Below are positions 17,977-26,632 of a stretch of DNA of 64,000 bases, piece after piece. Every line of letters begins with the position of its first letter. The stretch's first letter is position 1. A program made the translations under genes and the position numbers. The notes beneath the pieces were generated by a model. That model saw only the letters and a list, made by a program, of their open reading frames with translations, did not search any database and was not told the origin of the DNA. The stretch comes from Kluyvera intermedia (GTDB lineage Bacteria > Pseudomonadota > Gammaproteobacteria > Enterobacterales > Enterobacteriaceae): contig NZ_CP139986.1 of the NCBI RefSeq assembly GCF_034424175.1, forward strand, positions 4,030,001-4,094,000, in the 5' to 3' direction.

Positions 17977-18015
17977 GATGCTAGTTTACTTTACGTTTAC
18001 GCTGCGCGTTACGTG

Positions 18016-18177
18016 CTAAGGCCGTTTACGCCCGGTAAACAGGCTGACCAGGAAGAGGATAATCCCCACAACGAACACGACTTTCGCTGCCCACGCAGCG
18101 GTACCCGCCAATCCACCAAACCCTAATGCGGCGGCAATTAACGCGATAACCAGAAATATAATGCCCCAACGAAACAT
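18016..18177 (-). CDS. ytjA: Small membrane protein YtjA (DUF1328)
   Basis: 53 residues, two hydrophobic segments (about 3-22 and 28-48) joined by a short turn, then a basic tail GRKRP. It matches E. coli YtjA in length and order. The start is the ATG at 18177 with GGAGAAGC upstream; the longer open frame has no support. The function is unknown, and it lies just after osmY on the same strand. Confidence 0.9.
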   Translation of the reverse strand: MFRWGIIFLVIALIAAALGFGGLAGTAAWAAKVVFVVGIILFLVSLFTGRKRP

Positions 18178-18262
18178 AAGCTTCTCCTTGACCAAAGTTA
18201 ATGTCGACCGCTTGCTGTGAACGTTCAAGCCACTCACATGCAATATTTTTAGTGTGGTGCAC

Positions 18263-18296
18263 ATTTTGCCTCCTGCCAAATATCAGGAGGCAAAAT
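18263..18296 (-). terminator. Terminator-type hairpin between osmY and ytjA
   Basis: Perfect 13-bp stem ATTTTGCCTCCTG / CAGGAGGCAAAAT with an 8-base loop, 9 bases after the osmY stop. The stem base is A/T-rich, giving four U on the 3' side. Confidence 0.65.
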
Positions 18297-18305
18297 ATCG
18301 CCCAA

Positions 18306-18902
18306 TTACTTCGTTTTCAGATCATTTTTGACGCTTTTCACACCATCAACTGCCTTGGCAATACTTTCGGCACGATCGCTTTGCGCCTGAGACTCCACGG
18401 TACCTGAGAGCTGTACAACGCCATCGGTGGTCTCAACTTTTACGTGACGCGAAGGGACGATGTCATCTGCCAGCAGTTTAGCTTTTACTTCGCTGGTCGT
18501 TGCCGTGTCACCGGCATAGCCTTTCATTGAACTTTCTTTGCTGTCGCGAACGTGAAGTTTGTCACTCACTGAGGAGACACCTTCAACCGTTTTCGCCGCG
18601 GCAACAGCCGCTTCGGCCTGAGCCTGGCTTTGTACAAAACCACTCAGCGTCACGACTTTTTTGTCTGTTTTGACCGAGATATCGGTGCTCTTAATGCTAT
18701 CGTTATCCACCAGAGCAGCTTTTACTTTCGCTGTGATGGTGCTGTCATCCATAAAGTTACCCACTTTATTACCGGCACTTTCAGCACTCGCCTGAGCCTT
18801 GTCCATGGTGGACGTTTCGGCGTAGACGGAACCGGTAGCGACAGCAGAAGTCAGCATCACGGCAAGCAGCGTTTTAGAAATCGTCAGTTTTTTCATCGTC
18901 AT
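18306..18902 (-). CDS. osmY: Periplasmic osmotically induced chaperone OsmY
   Basis: 198 residues. The signal peptide is MTMKKLTISK plus a hydrophobic stretch cut after VYA (residue 28). Two BON domains follow (about 50-115 and 130-198), each with the VKVETxDGVVxLSG type core. In E. coli it is a sigma-S- and osmolarity-induced periplasmic chaperone. The start ATG at 18902 is preferred over a TTG one codon upstream; AGGA lies 8-9 bases before. Confidence 0.95.
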   Translation of the reverse strand: MTMKKLTISKTLLAVMLTSAVATGSVYAETSTMDKAQASAESAGNKVGNFMDDSTITAKVKAALVDNDSIKSTDISVKTDKKVVTLSGFVQSQAQAEAAVAAAKTVEGVSSVSDKLHVRDSKESSMKGYAGDTATTSEVKAKLLADDIVPSRHVKVETTDGVVQLSGTVESQAQSDRAESIAKAVDGVKSVKNDLKTK

Positions 18903-19284
18903 CAATATATTCCTGTATGTTTTGCTCGCAATTTGAGCATTTGCAACACGCAGGTTGCATTGCTGAATAGGGCCAACATCGCCCTGCTCAAGTTTTGATA
19001 GCGGTCATCCCAAGTATCCTAGGCAATCAATCACCGCTAAATTTTGCTCTGAGCCAGTTATTAATATTGCGATAGAAACAAACGTTGGCGATAAGCGCCT
19101 AACCAAACGAGATTATCGACATTTAAAGCCAACGTAGATGTCATCGCTTTGTTAAATATAGATCACAATTTTGAAATCGCCCGCTTCGTTGGGCAAAAAG
19201 AAGGTAATTAAGAACTTTCCGTAAGCGGCTAAAAAGGAAGGGAAAGTATCAGGGCGCAGCGGCTGCCGCGCCCTGTGGGGGATT
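18903..19284 (-). promoter_or_regulatory. osmY upstream region with possible sigma-S -10 element and prfC terminator hairpin
   Basis: 382 bases without a gene. A minus-strand CTAGGATACT (hexamer GATACT at 19013-19018) resembles a sigma-S extended -10 and lies about 110 bases before osmY. A GC-rich hairpin with arms CAGGGCGC (19250-19257) and GCGCCCTG (19268-19275) just after prfC lacks a strong T run and may terminate prfC. Nothing else is recognised. Confidence 0.35.
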
Positions 19285-20874
19285 TTAGTGCTCGCGCGTT
19301 TTGCGGAACTCAACTTCAGGATAACGCTCCTGAGTGAGGTTGAGGTTTACCATGGTAGGCGCGATATAGGTCAAGTTATCACCGCCATCCAGCGCCAGCT
19401 GAATCTCATTCTTACGTTTAAACTCTTCGAATTTCTTCACGTCTTTGCTCTCTACCCAACGGGCGGTGGCGACGTTAACAGATTCGTAGATAGCTTCGAC
19501 GTTGTATTCGCTTTTCAGGCGAGCAACGACCACATCAAACTGCAGCACACCCACTGCGCCAACAATCAAATCGTTGTTGGAAATTGGGCGGAATACCTGA
19601 ACCGCACCCTCTTCTGATAGCTGAACCAGCCCTTTCAACAGCTGTTTCTGCTTCAGCGGATCTTTGAGGCGAATGCGACGGAACAGCTCTGGCGCGAAGT
19701 TCGGGATACCGGTGAACTTCATCATCTCACCTTGTGTGAAGGTGTCGCCAATCTGGATGGTGCCGTGGTTATGCAAACCGATAATGTCGCCCGGATAAGC
19801 TTCTTCCACGTGAGAACGGTCACCCGCCATAAAGGTCAGCGCGTCAGAGATCACCACGTCTTTACCAATACGCACCTGACGTAGCTTCATGCCCTTTTCA
19901 TATTTGCCGGATACCACGCGCATAAACGCCACGCGGTCACGGTGTTTAGGATCCATATTGGCCTGAATTTTAAACACGAAACCGGTAAATTTCTCATCCT
20001 GCGCTTCTACCAGGCGGGTGTCGGTTTTACGTGGCATCGGCGCAGGCGCCCACTCCACTAAGCCATCCAGCATATGGTCAACGCCGAAGTTACCCAGCGC
20101 GGTACCGAAGAATACCGGGGTAATTTCACCTGCCAGGAACAGCTCCTGGTCGAATTCGTTGGACGCACCTTGGACCAGTTCCAGTTCATCGCGCAGTTGC
20201 TGAGCCAGCTCCTCACCCACGGCGACATCCAGATCCGGATTGTTCAGGCCTTTAACAATGCGCACTTCCTGAATCGTGTGACCTTTACCGGTCTGATACA
20301 GGTAGGTTTCATCTTTATAAAGATGATAAACGCCTTTAAACAGCTTGCCGCAGCCAATCGGCCAGGTGATCGGCGCACAGCCAATTTTCAGCTCGCGCTC
20401 AACTTCATCCAGCACTTCCATCGGATCGCGGATGTCGCGGTCAAGTTTGTTCATAAAGGTCAGGATCGGCGTATCACGCAGACGGGTAACTTCCATCAGC
20501 TTACGAGTACGATCCTCGACGCCTTTCGCGGCATCGATAACCATCAGACAGCAGTCAACCGCCGTCAGGGTACGGTAGGTATCTTCCGAGAAGTCTTCGT
20601 GCCCCGGGGTATCCAGCAGGTTCACCAGACAGTCGTGATACGGAAACTGCATCACGGAGGTGGTAATGGAGATACCACGCTGCTTTTCCATCTCCATCCA
20701 GTCGGATTTCGCATGCTGGTTGGAGCCACGGCCTTTTACGGTACCGGCGGTCTGAATGGCCTGTCCGAATAACAGAACCTTTTCAGTAATCGTCGTTTTA
20801 CCGGCATCCGGGTGAGAAATAATGGCAAAAGTGCGGCGTTTGGCCACCTCTTGCAGATAAGGAGACAACGTCAT
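19285..20874 (-). CDS. prfC: Peptide chain release factor 3
   Basis: 529 residues, the family length. This translational GTPase removes RF1/RF2 from ribosomes after peptide release. G1 is HPDAGKTT (residues 21-28), G2 lies in the RGISITTS switch region, G3 is DTPGHEDF near 88-95 and G4 is NKLDRD near 142. The C-terminal beta-barrel and domain III are complete. The start is ATG at 20874 with a GAAGAATG leader. It is the only gene between the osmY region and yjjG. Confidence 0.97.
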   Translation of the reverse strand: MTLSPYLQEVAKRRTFAIISHPDAGKTTITEKVLLFGQAIQTAGTVKGRGSNQHAKSDWMEMEKQRGISITTSVMQFPYHDCLVNLLDTPGHEDFSEDTYRTLTAVDCCLMVIDAAKGVEDRTRKLMEVTRLRDTPILTFMNKLDRDIRDPMEVLDEVERELKIGCAPITWPIGCGKLFKGVYHLYKDETYLYQTGKGHTIQEVRIVKGLNNPDLDVAVGEELAQQLRDELELVQGASNEFDQELFLAGEITPVFFGTALGNFGVDHMLDGLVEWAPAPMPRKTDTRLVEAQDEKFTGFVFKIQANMDPKHRDRVAFMRVVSGKYEKGMKLRQVRIGKDVVISDALTFMAGDRSHVEEAYPGDIIGLHNHGTIQIGDTFTQGEMMKFTGIPNFAPELFRRIRLKDPLKQKQLLKGLVQLSEEGAVQVFRPISNNDLIVGAVGVLQFDVVVARLKSEYNVEAIYESVNVATARWVESKDVKKFEEFKRKNEIQLALDGGDNLTYIAPTMVNLNLTQERYPEVEFRKTREH

Positions 20875-20966
20875 AATTCATTCTTCTTAGTAAACGTAGC
20901 AATGCGCCACGCATGTTGAATACGAAAAAATTGCGGCTATTTTACCCATCAATAGGGGGCTGGCAA

Positions 20967-21644
20967 TCACTGTTTACACAGGAGTCGCTCCAGTTCCGGT
21001 AATGAAGTTACCGTCCAGTCAGGCTTAATGCCTGCCGGCAACGGCAGCTGGTGCGCATTCAACCAGCAGGTTGCCCAGCCAGCATTCATGCCACCGCGAA
21101 TATCAGACTCGGCGGTATCACCGACCATCAGGACGCGGGAACGGTCAGGATGGCCGGCTTGTTCGAGGGCGTAATCAAAGATCTGACGATCCGGTTTGGC
21201 AACACCCACTTGTTCAGAAATAATAAGCAGATCAAAGAGATCGCTAAAACCGGTACGTTCAAGGCGGGTCTGCTGCAACGAGGTAAACCCGTTGGTGATA
21301 ATGCCCATTTTAACCTTACCTTTCAGCGCATCCAGCAGCGAAGCCGCACCCGGCAGGGGCGCGCAAATCTCGGCCATCGCATTCATAAAGGCATCGTTGA
21401 GGTCGCCCGGATGCACGTTCAGGCGTTCAGCCCAACCGGTAAAGCGCTGATGCTGAAGCTGGAGCGAAGTAATAGCCCCATTCTGGTAATCCACCCACAG
21501 CGGTTTATTCACCGCCTGGTAGTCCTGAAAATCTTCCGCGGTAAACGTCACGCTGTAGTCGAGAAACATCCGCTGTAAGCCGCTAAACGAGTCAAACGTA
21601 AACAGCGTCTCGTCGGCATCGAAGAAAATCCAGTCCCACTTCAT
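20967..21644 (-). CDS. yjjG: HAD nucleotidase YjjG
   Basis: 225 residues. HAD-superfamily 5'-nucleotidase that in E. coli dephosphorylates dUMP, dTMP and non-canonical pyrimidine nucleotides. Nucleophile motif FFDADET (Asp9, Asp11), motif II ITNGF near 111, and motif IV GDTAESDIRGG near 174. Two ATG codons stand in tandem (21647 and 21644); the second matches the E. coli start MKWDWIFFD, and AGGTG fits either. It starts 17 bases after the rimI stop and probably belongs to the holD-rimI-yjjG operon. Confidence 0.95.
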   Translation of the reverse strand: MKWDWIFFDADETLFTFDSFSGLQRMFLDYSVTFTAEDFQDYQAVNKPLWVDYQNGAITSLQLQHQRFTGWAERLNVHPGDLNDAFMNAMAEICAPLPGAASLLDALKGKVKMGIITNGFTSLQQTRLERTGFSDLFDLLIISEQVGVAKPDRQIFDYALEQAGHPDRSRVLMVGDTAESDIRGGMNAGWATCWLNAHQLPLPAGIKPDWTVTSLPELERLLCKQ

Positions 21645-21661
21645 CATCTTTTCACCTTGTC

Positions 21662-22108
21662 TTACATACTGATGGGCAGCGCCATAATAATGGCATCCTC
21701 ATGACCTTCGGCCGTCGGATAATAGTTGCGACGAATGGTCGCTTCGTTAAAGCCTAAACTCTCATACAGGGCGATAGCGGCGTGGTTTGACGCGCGCACC
21801 TCAAGCCACAACGTCGCCACGCCACGCGCTTCTAACGTATCAATGAGATGTTCAAGCAGTTCACGTCCCAGGCCACGGCGCTGAAACGCAGGATCGACGG
21901 CAATATTAAACAGCGTCGCTTCGTCCAGCACTATTTGCGTAATAGCAAAGGCCGCCATCTCGCCGTCAACGGACATCTGGAGATTCAAATAGCGCTCGCC
22001 CTGATTGCTGGCGAAGGTCTGTTCACTCCAGGGAAATGCATGAGCGCGCTTTTCAATCTGAAAGGCGCGGGGTAAATCAGTCGTGCTGAGGGTAGAAATC
22101 GTGTTCAT
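21662..22108 (-). CDS. rimI: Ribosomal protein S18 N-alpha-acetyltransferase RimI
   Basis: 148 residues. GNAT enzyme that acetylates the N-terminus of ribosomal protein S18. The acetyl-CoA site is AVDPAFQRRGLGRELL (about 68-83), with WLEVRASN and ALYESLGF in the following strands. The ATG at 22108 lies inside the end of holD, a 32-base overlap as in E. coli, so the longer frame is rejected. Confidence 0.96.
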   Translation of the reverse strand: MNTISTLSTTDLPRAFQIEKRAHAFPWSEQTFASNQGERYLNLQMSVDGEMAAFAITQIVLDEATLFNIAVDPAFQRRGLGRELLEHLIDTLEARGVATLWLEVRASNHAAIALYESLGFNEATIRRNYYPTAEGHEDAIIMALPISM

Positions 22109-22490
22109 GAGCGCAAATTTGTCGCCAAAGCGCGGCGCGCGCAGGCGCGCTGGCTTGCAGTTCATTAAATGAAGGCGTCGATAGCGTAACCCCTTCCAGG
22201 GTCGTCGGCATATCGTTGCCAAGATGCCAGCAGTGACAGCGGCTACCTTCCGGTAGCATCGCTACGCGATCGGGCGTCAGCGGTAAAACCTGGTCTGGCG
22301 TCATACACAAAGCGCGTAGAATATCGCTCACCAGCGACTCCGTCAGCGCGGGTAACGCCTCGCCAACCATCACTAAACGGACGTGCGGCGGAAGCGTAAT
22401 GGCGATTTCACCCTGTAGCGCCCCGGGGCGGCGCAGTGACCACTGGGTAATACCCAACTGTTGTAATTGCCAGTCTCGCCGGGATGTCAT
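22077..22490 (-). CDS. holD: DNA polymerase III psi subunit HolD
   Basis: 137 residues, the E. coli length. Psi links chi (HolC) and hence SSB to the clamp loader. The conserved N-terminus MTSRRDWQLQQLGITQW and the C-terminal HDFYPQ are present. It is first of a holD-rimI-yjjG cluster and divergent from rsmC. Confidence 0.95.
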   Translation of the reverse strand: MTSRRDWQLQQLGITQWSLRRPGALQGEIAITLPPHVRLVMVGEALPALTESLVSDILRALCMTPDQVLPLTPDRVAMLPEGSRCHCWHLGNDMPTTLEGVTLSTPSFNELQASAPARAALWRQICAHEHDFYPQHD

Positions 22491-22567
22491 GTGAAACGCT
22501 CCTGTCTATCAAGGGCGCAAATATAGCAAATTCATCGAAACTGCGCCAATGACACTCTATCAACGTA

Positions 22568-22596
22568 GAGGCAACTTGCAGGATGACGTGTATAAT
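22568..22596 (+). promoter_or_regulatory. Probable rsmC promoter
   Basis: Perfect -10 TATAAT at 22591-22596, 30 bases before the rsmC start, in the divergent holD/rsmC spacer. The -35 hexamer is poor (GAGGCA at 17-base spacing). Confidence 0.4.
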
Positions 22597-22625
22597 CGTC
22601 GCCTAAGTTTATTGAGGATTAATTC

Positions 22626-23657
22626 ATGTCTGCTTTTACCCCGGCAAGTGAAGTCTTGCTGCGCCACAGTGATGATTTCGAACAGAGCCGTATTTTCTTT
22701 GCCGGCGATATGCAGGATGACCTGCCCGCTCGCCTGGAAACCGCCGCGAGCCGTGCGCATACTCAGCAATTACACCACTGGCAGGTGCTGAGCCGCCAGA
22801 TGGAAGAGAATGTCCGTTTTAGCCTTGTTGCCGAAGCGCAAGATGTCGCGGATAGCGATACCTTTATTTACTACTGGCCGAAGAATAAGCCGGAAGCTCA
22901 GTTCCAGTTGATGAACATTCTGTCTCTGCTGCCGGTCGGTACGGATATTTTCGTGGTTGGCGAAAACCGTAGCGGCGTACGTAGCGCAGAGCAAATGCTG
23001 GCGGAATACGCTCCGCTGAACAAAATTGACAGCGCGCGTCGTTGTGGTTTGTATCACGGTCGTCTGGAAAAACAGCCAACGTTTAATGCCGAGACTTTCT
23101 GGGGCGAATACACGCTGGAAGATCTGACGATCAAAACTCTGCCGGGCGTATTCAGCCGCGATGGCCTGGACGTGGGTAGCCAACTGCTGCTCTCCACGCT
23201 GACCCCGCATACCAAGGGTAAAGTGCTGGATGTTGGCTGCGGCGCGGGCGTGCTGGCGGTATCGCTGGCAACTCACTCACCGAAAGTTCGTCTGACCTTG
23301 TGTGATGTCAGCGCAGCAGCGGTCGACGCAAGCCGCGCTACGCTTGCAGCAAACGGTATTGAAGGTGAGGTTCTGGCGAGCAACGTCTTCTCTGAGATTA
23401 ACGGTCGTTTTGACATGATCATCTCCAACCCACCGTTCCACGATGGCATGCAAACCAGTCTGGACGCAGCACAAACGCTGATCCGCGGCGCAGTGCGTCA
23501 TCTGAACAGTGGCGGTGAGCTGCGTATCGTCGCCAACGCCTTCCTGCCGTATCCGGCCATTCTCGATGAGATGTTCGGCTTCCACGAAGTCATCGCGCAA
23601 ACCGGTCGTTTCAAAGTCTACCGCACCGTTTTGACCCGCCAGGCGAAAAAAGCCTAG
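22626..23657 (+). CDS. rsmC: 16S rRNA (guanine1207-N2)-methyltransferase RsmC
   Basis: 343 residues. It uses S-adenosylmethionine to methylate G1207 of 16S rRNA in the 30S subunit. It has the duplicated architecture of the family: a degenerate N-terminal methyltransferase-like half and an active C-terminal half with the SAM loop VLDVGCGAG near 202-208 and the catalytic NPPF at 268-271. It has an ATTGAGGATT leader and is followed by the tRNA-Leu cluster. Confidence 0.97.
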   Translation: MSAFTPASEVLLRHSDDFEQSRIFFAGDMQDDLPARLETAASRAHTQQLHHWQVLSRQMEENVRFSLVAEAQDVADSDTFIYYWPKNKPEAQFQLMNILSLLPVGTDIFVVGENRSGVRSAEQMLAEYAPLNKIDSARRCGLYHGRLEKQPTFNAETFWGEYTLEDLTIKTLPGVFSRDGLDVGSQLLLSTLTPHTKGKVLDVGCGAGVLAVSLATHSPKVRLTLCDVSAAAVDASRATLAANGIEGEVLASNVFSEINGRFDMIISNPPFHDGMQTSLDAAQTLIRGAVRHLNSGGELRIVANAFLPYPAILDEMFGFHEVIAQTGRFKVYRTVLTRQAKKA

Positions 23658-23755
23658 TGAATGTTGGCCGGGTTGGGCGTTTACGCCCCCCGGCCTGCCC
23701 CCCATGCTGAAACGTCTTTTTTTTCGACGATTGCACAAGCATTAACAATTATCTA

Positions 23756-23783
23756 TTGACGCCCAGCGTAAAACCACTAGAAT
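23756..23783 (+). promoter_or_regulatory. Promoter of the tRNA-Leu operon
   Basis: TTGACG (23756-23761), a 16-base spacer, then TAGAAT (23778-23783) and a GC-rich discriminator GCGCCTCC, typical of stringently controlled stable-RNA promoters. A T8 tract and A/T-rich sequence lie upstream. Confidence 0.75.
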
Positions 23784-23824
23784 GCGCCTCCGTGGTAACG
23801 ATACTTTTTAAGTGTCGATGGTAT

Positions 23825-23911
23825 GCGATGGTGGCGGAATTGGTAGACGCGCTAGCTTCAGGTGTTAGTGTCCTAACGGACGTGGGGGTTCAAGTCCCCC
23901 CCCTCGCACCA
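23825..23911 (+). tRNA. tRNA-Leu (CAG)
   Basis: 87 bases including encoded CCA. Anticodon CAG sits in the loop CTTCAGGTG between GCTAG and TTAG. The long variable arm TGTCCTAACGGACG marks a class II tRNA. The acceptor starts GCGATGG, where the next two copies have GCGAAGG; either base mispairs with C68. The T loop is GGTTCAAGTCC. Confidence 0.97.
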
Positions 23912-23938
23912 TAAACCACGTTATATCGCTCGCACTGT

Positions 23939-24024
23939 GCGAAGGTGGCGGAATTGGTAGACGCGCTAGCTTCAGGTGTTAGTGTCCTTAGGATGTGGGG
24001 GTTCGAGTCCCCCCCCTCGCACCA
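23939..24024 (+). tRNA. tRNA-Leu (CAG)
   Basis: 86 bases with encoded CCA, anticodon CAG. The variable arm is one base shorter than in the first copy (TGTCCTTAGGATG) and the T loop reads GGTTCGAGTCC. It is identical to the third copy; the spacer from the first is 27 bases. Confidence 0.97.
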
Positions 24025-24057
24025 ACGAGGGCGATATAATAGCAACGAGATTACTGT

Positions 24058-24143
24058 GCGAAGGTGGCGGAATTGGTAGACGCGCTAGCTTCAGGTGTTA
24101 GTGTCCTTAGGATGTGGGGGTTCGAGTCCCCCCCCTCGCACCA
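24058..24143 (+). tRNA. tRNA-Leu (CAG)
   Basis: 86 bases with encoded CCA, identical to the second copy. The trio corresponds to leuQPV of E. coli. No integrase or attachment-site duplication follows it. A pyrimidine-rich tail leads into the convergent DUF1435 gene. Confidence 0.97.
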
Positions 24144-24177
24144 GCTTCTCGTTCTCTTCTCAAATTTTCCTTTCTAA

Positions 24178-24417
24178 TTATTCCATCAGCTTTAAATTCA
24201 TCGATATCAGTACCATGCCGCCAATCAACGCAATGCACGATGGCAATAAGACAAAATGACGCAGTTGACGATGCCAGATCATCGCACCGCTCAGCAACAG
24301 CCCGCACGTAATCATCCCTCTCCAGACATCCGCCGACAGCCCCAGAGTGCTGAGTATCACAATTGCGATGCCAGGAATAAGAACGCCCCAGCCACTGCCT
24401 AATGTTCGCCGTAACAT
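24178..24417 (-). CDS. Small membrane protein, DUF1435 (YjjZ-like)
   Basis: 79 residues. Three hydrophobic segments (about 9-28, 33-48, 54-74) with the stretch LRHFVLLPSCIALIGG. I recognise it as the DUF1435 family, which occupies the same place in Salmonella and probably corresponds to yjjZ. Function unknown. A near-consensus Fur box lies 17 bases upstream of its start, so iron-repressed expression is likely. Confidence 0.75.
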   Translation of the reverse strand: MLRRTLGSGWGVLIPGIAIVILSTLGLSADVWRGMITCGLLLSGAMIWHRQLRHFVLLPSCIALIGGMVLISMNLKLME

Positions 24418-24433
24418 AACTCAATCCGCAAAT

Positions 24434-24452
24434 GATAATGATACTCAATATC
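24434..24452. promoter_or_regulatory. Fur box
   Basis: GATAATGATACTCAATATC matches the 19-bp Fur consensus at 17 of 19 positions. It lies just upstream of the DUF1435 gene (minus) and 190 bases before the diguanylate cyclase (plus). Confidence 0.85.
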
Positions 24453-24641
24453 ATATGTTATTTTTTGTTATTTGTCTTCTTGTACACCAAGTTTTCATAA
24501 TCATTAATGACATGAATATTGTATGGTGATAGGTTGTACTGAAAATAATATGTCGAATATTTGAATATTCGCGTTTTGCCTCATGTTTTATTCTTGTTTT
24601 TTATGCACTTACTTATTTAAGGCTCACTACAACTATTAAAT

Positions 24642-25706
24642 ATGACAGTACAATCATGGCGCACACTGCGCGCACAAAAATATCAGCTCACGTTCCGGCT
24701 GTTTTTGTTTCTTAATCTGGTCTCGTCGGCGCTGTCTGTCTTCAGCCCGATATTTGACACCAACATTTTTCCTCTGCCCGCAGCGTTGATTGCGATAAGC
24801 AGCGGTGTGCTGCTGCTATGGAACTGGCGGTACGCCCGTATCCGTCTGAATGTCCCGATAATTTCGGCGGTTTTTGGCTGTTTATGGGCCTGGCATATTT
24901 TAAGTAAAACTCATACGCTGCCGTCGATAAATGATAATTTCCAACTCGTTGCGCTATTCAGCGTACTATTTGTCGGGACAATTGCATTCTCAAATAATAT
25001 CGTTGCGTTTGCGCTTCATTCACTGCCAACCTTTATTGTCTGCCTGTTTACCAGCGATGCGGAACAATGGTGGCGGATGGCCTACTGTTTTGCCCTACCA
25101 TTAATTGGGATTGCTATTCAGTATGTTATTCAACGGCGTAATGACAGTTTTGCCCAAGGGTTAATGTATAAACTGCTGGAAGAGCGAGAAACGCTTAACG
25201 GCCTGAGCATGCTTGATCCCCTTACCGGCCTTTATAACCGCCGCGGTTTTCAGTTCCGTCTGGATTCACTGATGGCATTAGGTCCCGGGCAACACTCGGT
25301 GCTGCTGCTGGATATCGACCATTTTAAGGCCTACAACGATCACTATGGTCATATGATGGGCGATCAGGCGCTGATGCGCGTCTCTGCCGCCATTCGCAAT
25401 TCCGTGCGTTCTCGCGACATCGTGACCCGTTTTGGTGGCGAAGAATTTATGGTACTGCTGCCTAACTGTGATATGCCAACAGCCATGCTGGCAGCAGAGC
25501 GGATTCGCCAGCATATTTATGACCTTAGAATCTCACATATGTTTAATGCCAGCGTCGCGACCCACGTGACGGTCAGCATTGGCGTCGCCCCATTAAGCGA
25601 TAACAATATCGACGCGGCAATGCAAATGGCGGATAAAGCGCTGTATGAGGCCAAAAATATGGGGCGTAATAATATCCTGACCAGCGACCAGGTACCGGCT
25701 GTCTAA
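24642..25706 (+). CDS. Membrane-bound diguanylate cyclase (GGEEF)
   Basis: 354 residues. An N-terminal region of about five to six membrane segments (residues 15-165) is followed by a coiled stretch and a GGDEF domain. The active-site motif is GGEEF (265-269), and the product-inhibition I-site RSRD lies at 256-259 with the correct five-residue spacing, so the cyclase should be active and feedback-inhibited. It makes c-di-GMP from two GTP. It sits where Salmonella carries the STM4551 cyclase. No clear Shine-Dalgarno precedes the ATG. Its 5' region is A/T-rich, and Fur boxes flank the gene. Confidence 0.88.
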   Translation: MTVQSWRTLRAQKYQLTFRLFLFLNLVSSALSVFSPIFDTNIFPLPAALIAISSGVLLLWNWRYARIRLNVPIISAVFGCLWAWHILSKTHTLPSINDNFQLVALFSVLFVGTIAFSNNIVAFALHSLPTFIVCLFTSDAEQWWRMAYCFALPLIGIAIQYVIQRRNDSFAQGLMYKLLEERETLNGLSMLDPLTGLYNRRGFQFRLDSLMALGPGQHSVLLLDIDHFKAYNDHYGHMMGDQALMRVSAAIRNSVRSRDIVTRFGGEEFMVLLPNCDMPTAMLAAERIRQHIYDLRISHMFNASVATHVTVSIGVAPLSDNNIDAAMQMADKALYEAKNMGRNNILTSDQVPAV

Positions 25707-25763
25707 GTTCACAAAAACCAAGCACGGGCCATAAAGCGCTTGCGCTTGGTTTTATCTATAGCT

Positions 25764-25782
25764 AGGATTGCTAATCATTATC
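25764..25782 (+). promoter_or_regulatory. Fur box upstream of fhuF
   Basis: AGGATTGCTAATCATTATC matches 14 of 19 consensus positions, with a strong right half followed by CATTTAGG. It lies 27 bases before the fhuF start, as expected for an iron-repressed gene. Confidence 0.75.
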
Positions 25783-25808
25783 ATTTAGGTTTGTATCCAG
25801 CTAATACT

Positions 25809-26597
25809 ATGGCTTACCGTTCCGCTCCCATCGCCGAAGACCTCATCTGGCGAACGCCGCTTCCTGCGAGGGAAAATGCGTTCGCAGAGTCTCTGCGTGC
25901 GAAAATTGCGGAACAGCGTCCTCATATGCTGGAACTTTTCCGTCTGAATGAAGCGGCCCCAGACCGGGCTAAAACGCTGAGCGAATGGGCCAAGCCCACG
26001 GAACTGAGTTCTCTGCTGGCCATCTACTCGGATCATATCTACCGCAATCAGCCGCTGCAGCCACGGGAAAATAAGCCACTTATTTCGCTGTGGGCGCAGT
26101 GGTACATCGGCCTGCTGGTACCGCCACTGATGCTGGCGCTGCTGACCGAAGAATCCGCAATTTCACTCTCTGCTGAACATTACCGCGTGGAGTTTCACGA
26201 AACCGGTCGTGCCGCCTGCTTCTGGGTCGATGTACACCCTGACCTGGGAACTAGCCAAAAACCGATCGCCAACCGTATGGACAATCTGGTGACGCAAACG
26301 CTGATCCCGGTTATTCAGGCGCTCGAGGCGACGGGAGAGATCAACGGTAAGCTCATCTGGAGTAACACCGGTTATTTAATTAACTGGTATCTCGGGGAAA
26401 TGATCGCTCTGCTTGGCGAGGAGCGGGTTAACCTGCTTCGCCAACGCTGCTTCTTTAATAAAACGCTGGATGATGGTCAGGATAATCCGCTGTGGCGTAC
26501 CGTGGTGATGCGTGATGGTCGCTTAGTGCGTCGCACCTGCTGCCAGCGCTACCGCCTGCCTGACGTTCAACAATGCGGTGACTGTACCCTCAAATAA
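25809..26597 (+). CDS. fhuF: Ferric siderophore reductase FhuF
   Basis: 262 residues, the E. coli length. It releases iron from hydroxamate siderophores by reduction in the cytoplasm. The C-terminal cysteine pattern CCQRYRLPDVQQCGDC binds the unusual 2Fe-2S cluster of this family. The ATG at 25809 gives MAYRSAP, the E. coli start; the longer frame would run through the Fur box. It is followed by a terminator. Confidence 0.96.
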   Translation: MAYRSAPIAEDLIWRTPLPARENAFAESLRAKIAEQRPHMLELFRLNEAAPDRAKTLSEWAKPTELSSLLAIYSDHIYRNQPLQPRENKPLISLWAQWYIGLLVPPLMLALLTEESAISLSAEHYRVEFHETGRAACFWVDVHPDLGTSQKPIANRMDNLVTQTLIPVIQALEATGEINGKLIWSNTGYLINWYLGEMIALLGEERVNLLRQRCFFNKTLDDGQDNPLWRTVVMRDGRLVRRTCCQRYRLPDVQQCGDCTLK

Positions 26598-26599
26598 TC

Positions 26600-26628
26600 A
26601 ACGGGGCTTTCGCCCCGTTAATTTTTTA
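26600..26628 (+). terminator. Intrinsic terminator of fhuF
   Basis: 8-bp stem AACGGGGC / GCCCCGTT, loop TTTC, then AATTTTTT. Confidence 0.9.
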
Positions 26629-26632
26629 CTCA

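Noticed and set aside
23825..24143. Possible integration site for a mobile element at the tRNA-Leu trio
   Set aside because: No integrase, no direct repeat of a tRNA 3' end, and the next genes are found there in related genera.
24107..24454. 115-residue open frame covering the tRNA end and the DUF1435 gene
   Set aside because: It overlaps the third tRNA-Leu gene and lies in another frame of the small membrane protein gene.
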